This document shows, one piece after another, positions 63,977 through 64,000 of a DNA stretch of 64,000 bases (within the stretch, counting starts at the first letter, position 1; each line of letters begins with the position of its first letter). Made by a program: the position numbers and the translations under genes. Source of the DNA: UQRS01 sp050946935 (GTDB lineage Bacteria > Bacillota > Clostridia > Oscillospirales > Acutalibacteraceae); the NCBI GenBank assembly GCA_050946935.1, contig JBMNVR010000007.1:20418-84417 (forward strand). Reading direction: 5' to 3'. The notes below the pieces were generated by a model. It did not search any database. It was not told the origin of the DNA and saw only the letters and a list, made by a program, of their open reading frames with translations.

Positions 63977-64000
63977 ATGGCAGTCTATCGCGTCAACAAA
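63977..64000 (+). CDS. Start of next element gene (cut by window end)
   Basis: ATG 63977 with GGGAGGG upstream begins MAVYRVNK, a start often seen in helix-turn-helix/replisome-organiser proteins of these elements. Only eight residues are visible. Confidence 0.5.

Larger units (their letters stand above)
61020..64000 (+). mobile_element. Nested integrative-element DNA, right end open
   Basis: Gene types (Cys-rich VLP, RepA_N-like initiator, small TnpW-like, TnpX/TndX-type serine recombinase, DUF5348, DUF6050-like, HTH) are those of Lachnospiraceae/Ruminococcaceae integrative elements. The recombinase is cut at 62897 and GC content rises after it, so at least two elements meet here. The window ends inside. 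Confidence 0.75.

Overview
The window looks like a chromosomal segment of a GC-rich, low-branching Gram-positive anaerobe of the class Clostridia, most likely an Oscillospirales/Ruminococcaceae-type gut or fibre-degrading bacterium. This is inferred from strong AGGAGG ribosome sites, sigmaA-type promoters (TTGACA-N17-TATAAT), the acetyl-cycle arginine cluster with argJ, an ECF transporter next to truA, a CvpA/PgsA/Clp cluster, sortase-type NPKTG anchoring and dockerin-bearing glycosidases. The species cannot be named from the sequence. No rRNA gene or CRISPR array is visible.

Layout. 1-6.0 kb: arginine biosynthesis on the + strand, argH (3' part)-argC-argJ-argB-argD-argF, followed by a hairpin-dense convergent spacer. 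6.5-10.3 kb (- strand): greA-lysS, a membrane-anchored unknown, and an unknown gene. 10.5-30.1 kb: a surface polysaccharide module. It contains a small FPRTGD membrane protein, a sortase-anchored cohesin-like protein, a GtrII-like membrane glucosyltransferase, and two very large secreted glycosidases, each ending in a type I dockerin (a GH127-type beta-L-arabinofuranosidase and a GH78 alpha-L-rhamnosidase). Both glycosidase genes have a sigmaA promoter with a CG-centred palindrome near the start site. uvrC is embedded here on the + strand. The two dockerin genes are separated by a lower-GC block: tRNA-Leu, a TetR regulator, and a DUF308/MMPL/YhgE-like export cassette.

30.4-45.7 kb (- strand): housekeeping genes. 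These are a ZIP metal transporter, tRNA-Arg and tRNA-Gly, a Clp ATPase with a zinc-finger N-terminus, pgsA, cvpA, a DUF5711-like protein, truA, ecfT-ecfA2-ecfA1, an RNA-methyltransferase-like gene, glmM and ruvBAC. 45.8-49.7 kb: an iron-type alcohol dehydrogenase divergent from a LysR regulator, followed by an unusual fusion of a sugar isomerase TIM barrel with a LUD domain.

49.7-61.0 kb: accessory, AT-richer DNA. It starts with a graveyard of IS3 transposase, subtilase and HTH fragments. It continues with a LysR gene, a TetR gene divergent from a three-gene membrane operon, a lipoprotein esterase, and a MerR-controlled redox operon (Fe-ADH, flavodoxin lipoprotein, two NADPH-FMN-reductase-like proteins, aldo/keto reductase, DUF4405 membrane protein) whose promoter has the 19-bp spacer typical of MerR activation. 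61.0-64.0 kb: mobile DNA. A Cys-rich VLP gene, a RepA_N-like gene, a small TnpW-like gene and a serine recombinase cut after residue 84 are followed by cargo of a second element (DUF5348, a DUF6050-like protein, a Cys-rich small protein, and the start of an HTH gene).

Working together: the anchored cohesin plus two dockerin enzymes could form a minimal cell-surface complex for arabinose- and rhamnose-decorated plant glycans. The MerR operon looks like an aldehyde/electrophile-response set. The right end is an integration hotspot with nested, decaying elements.
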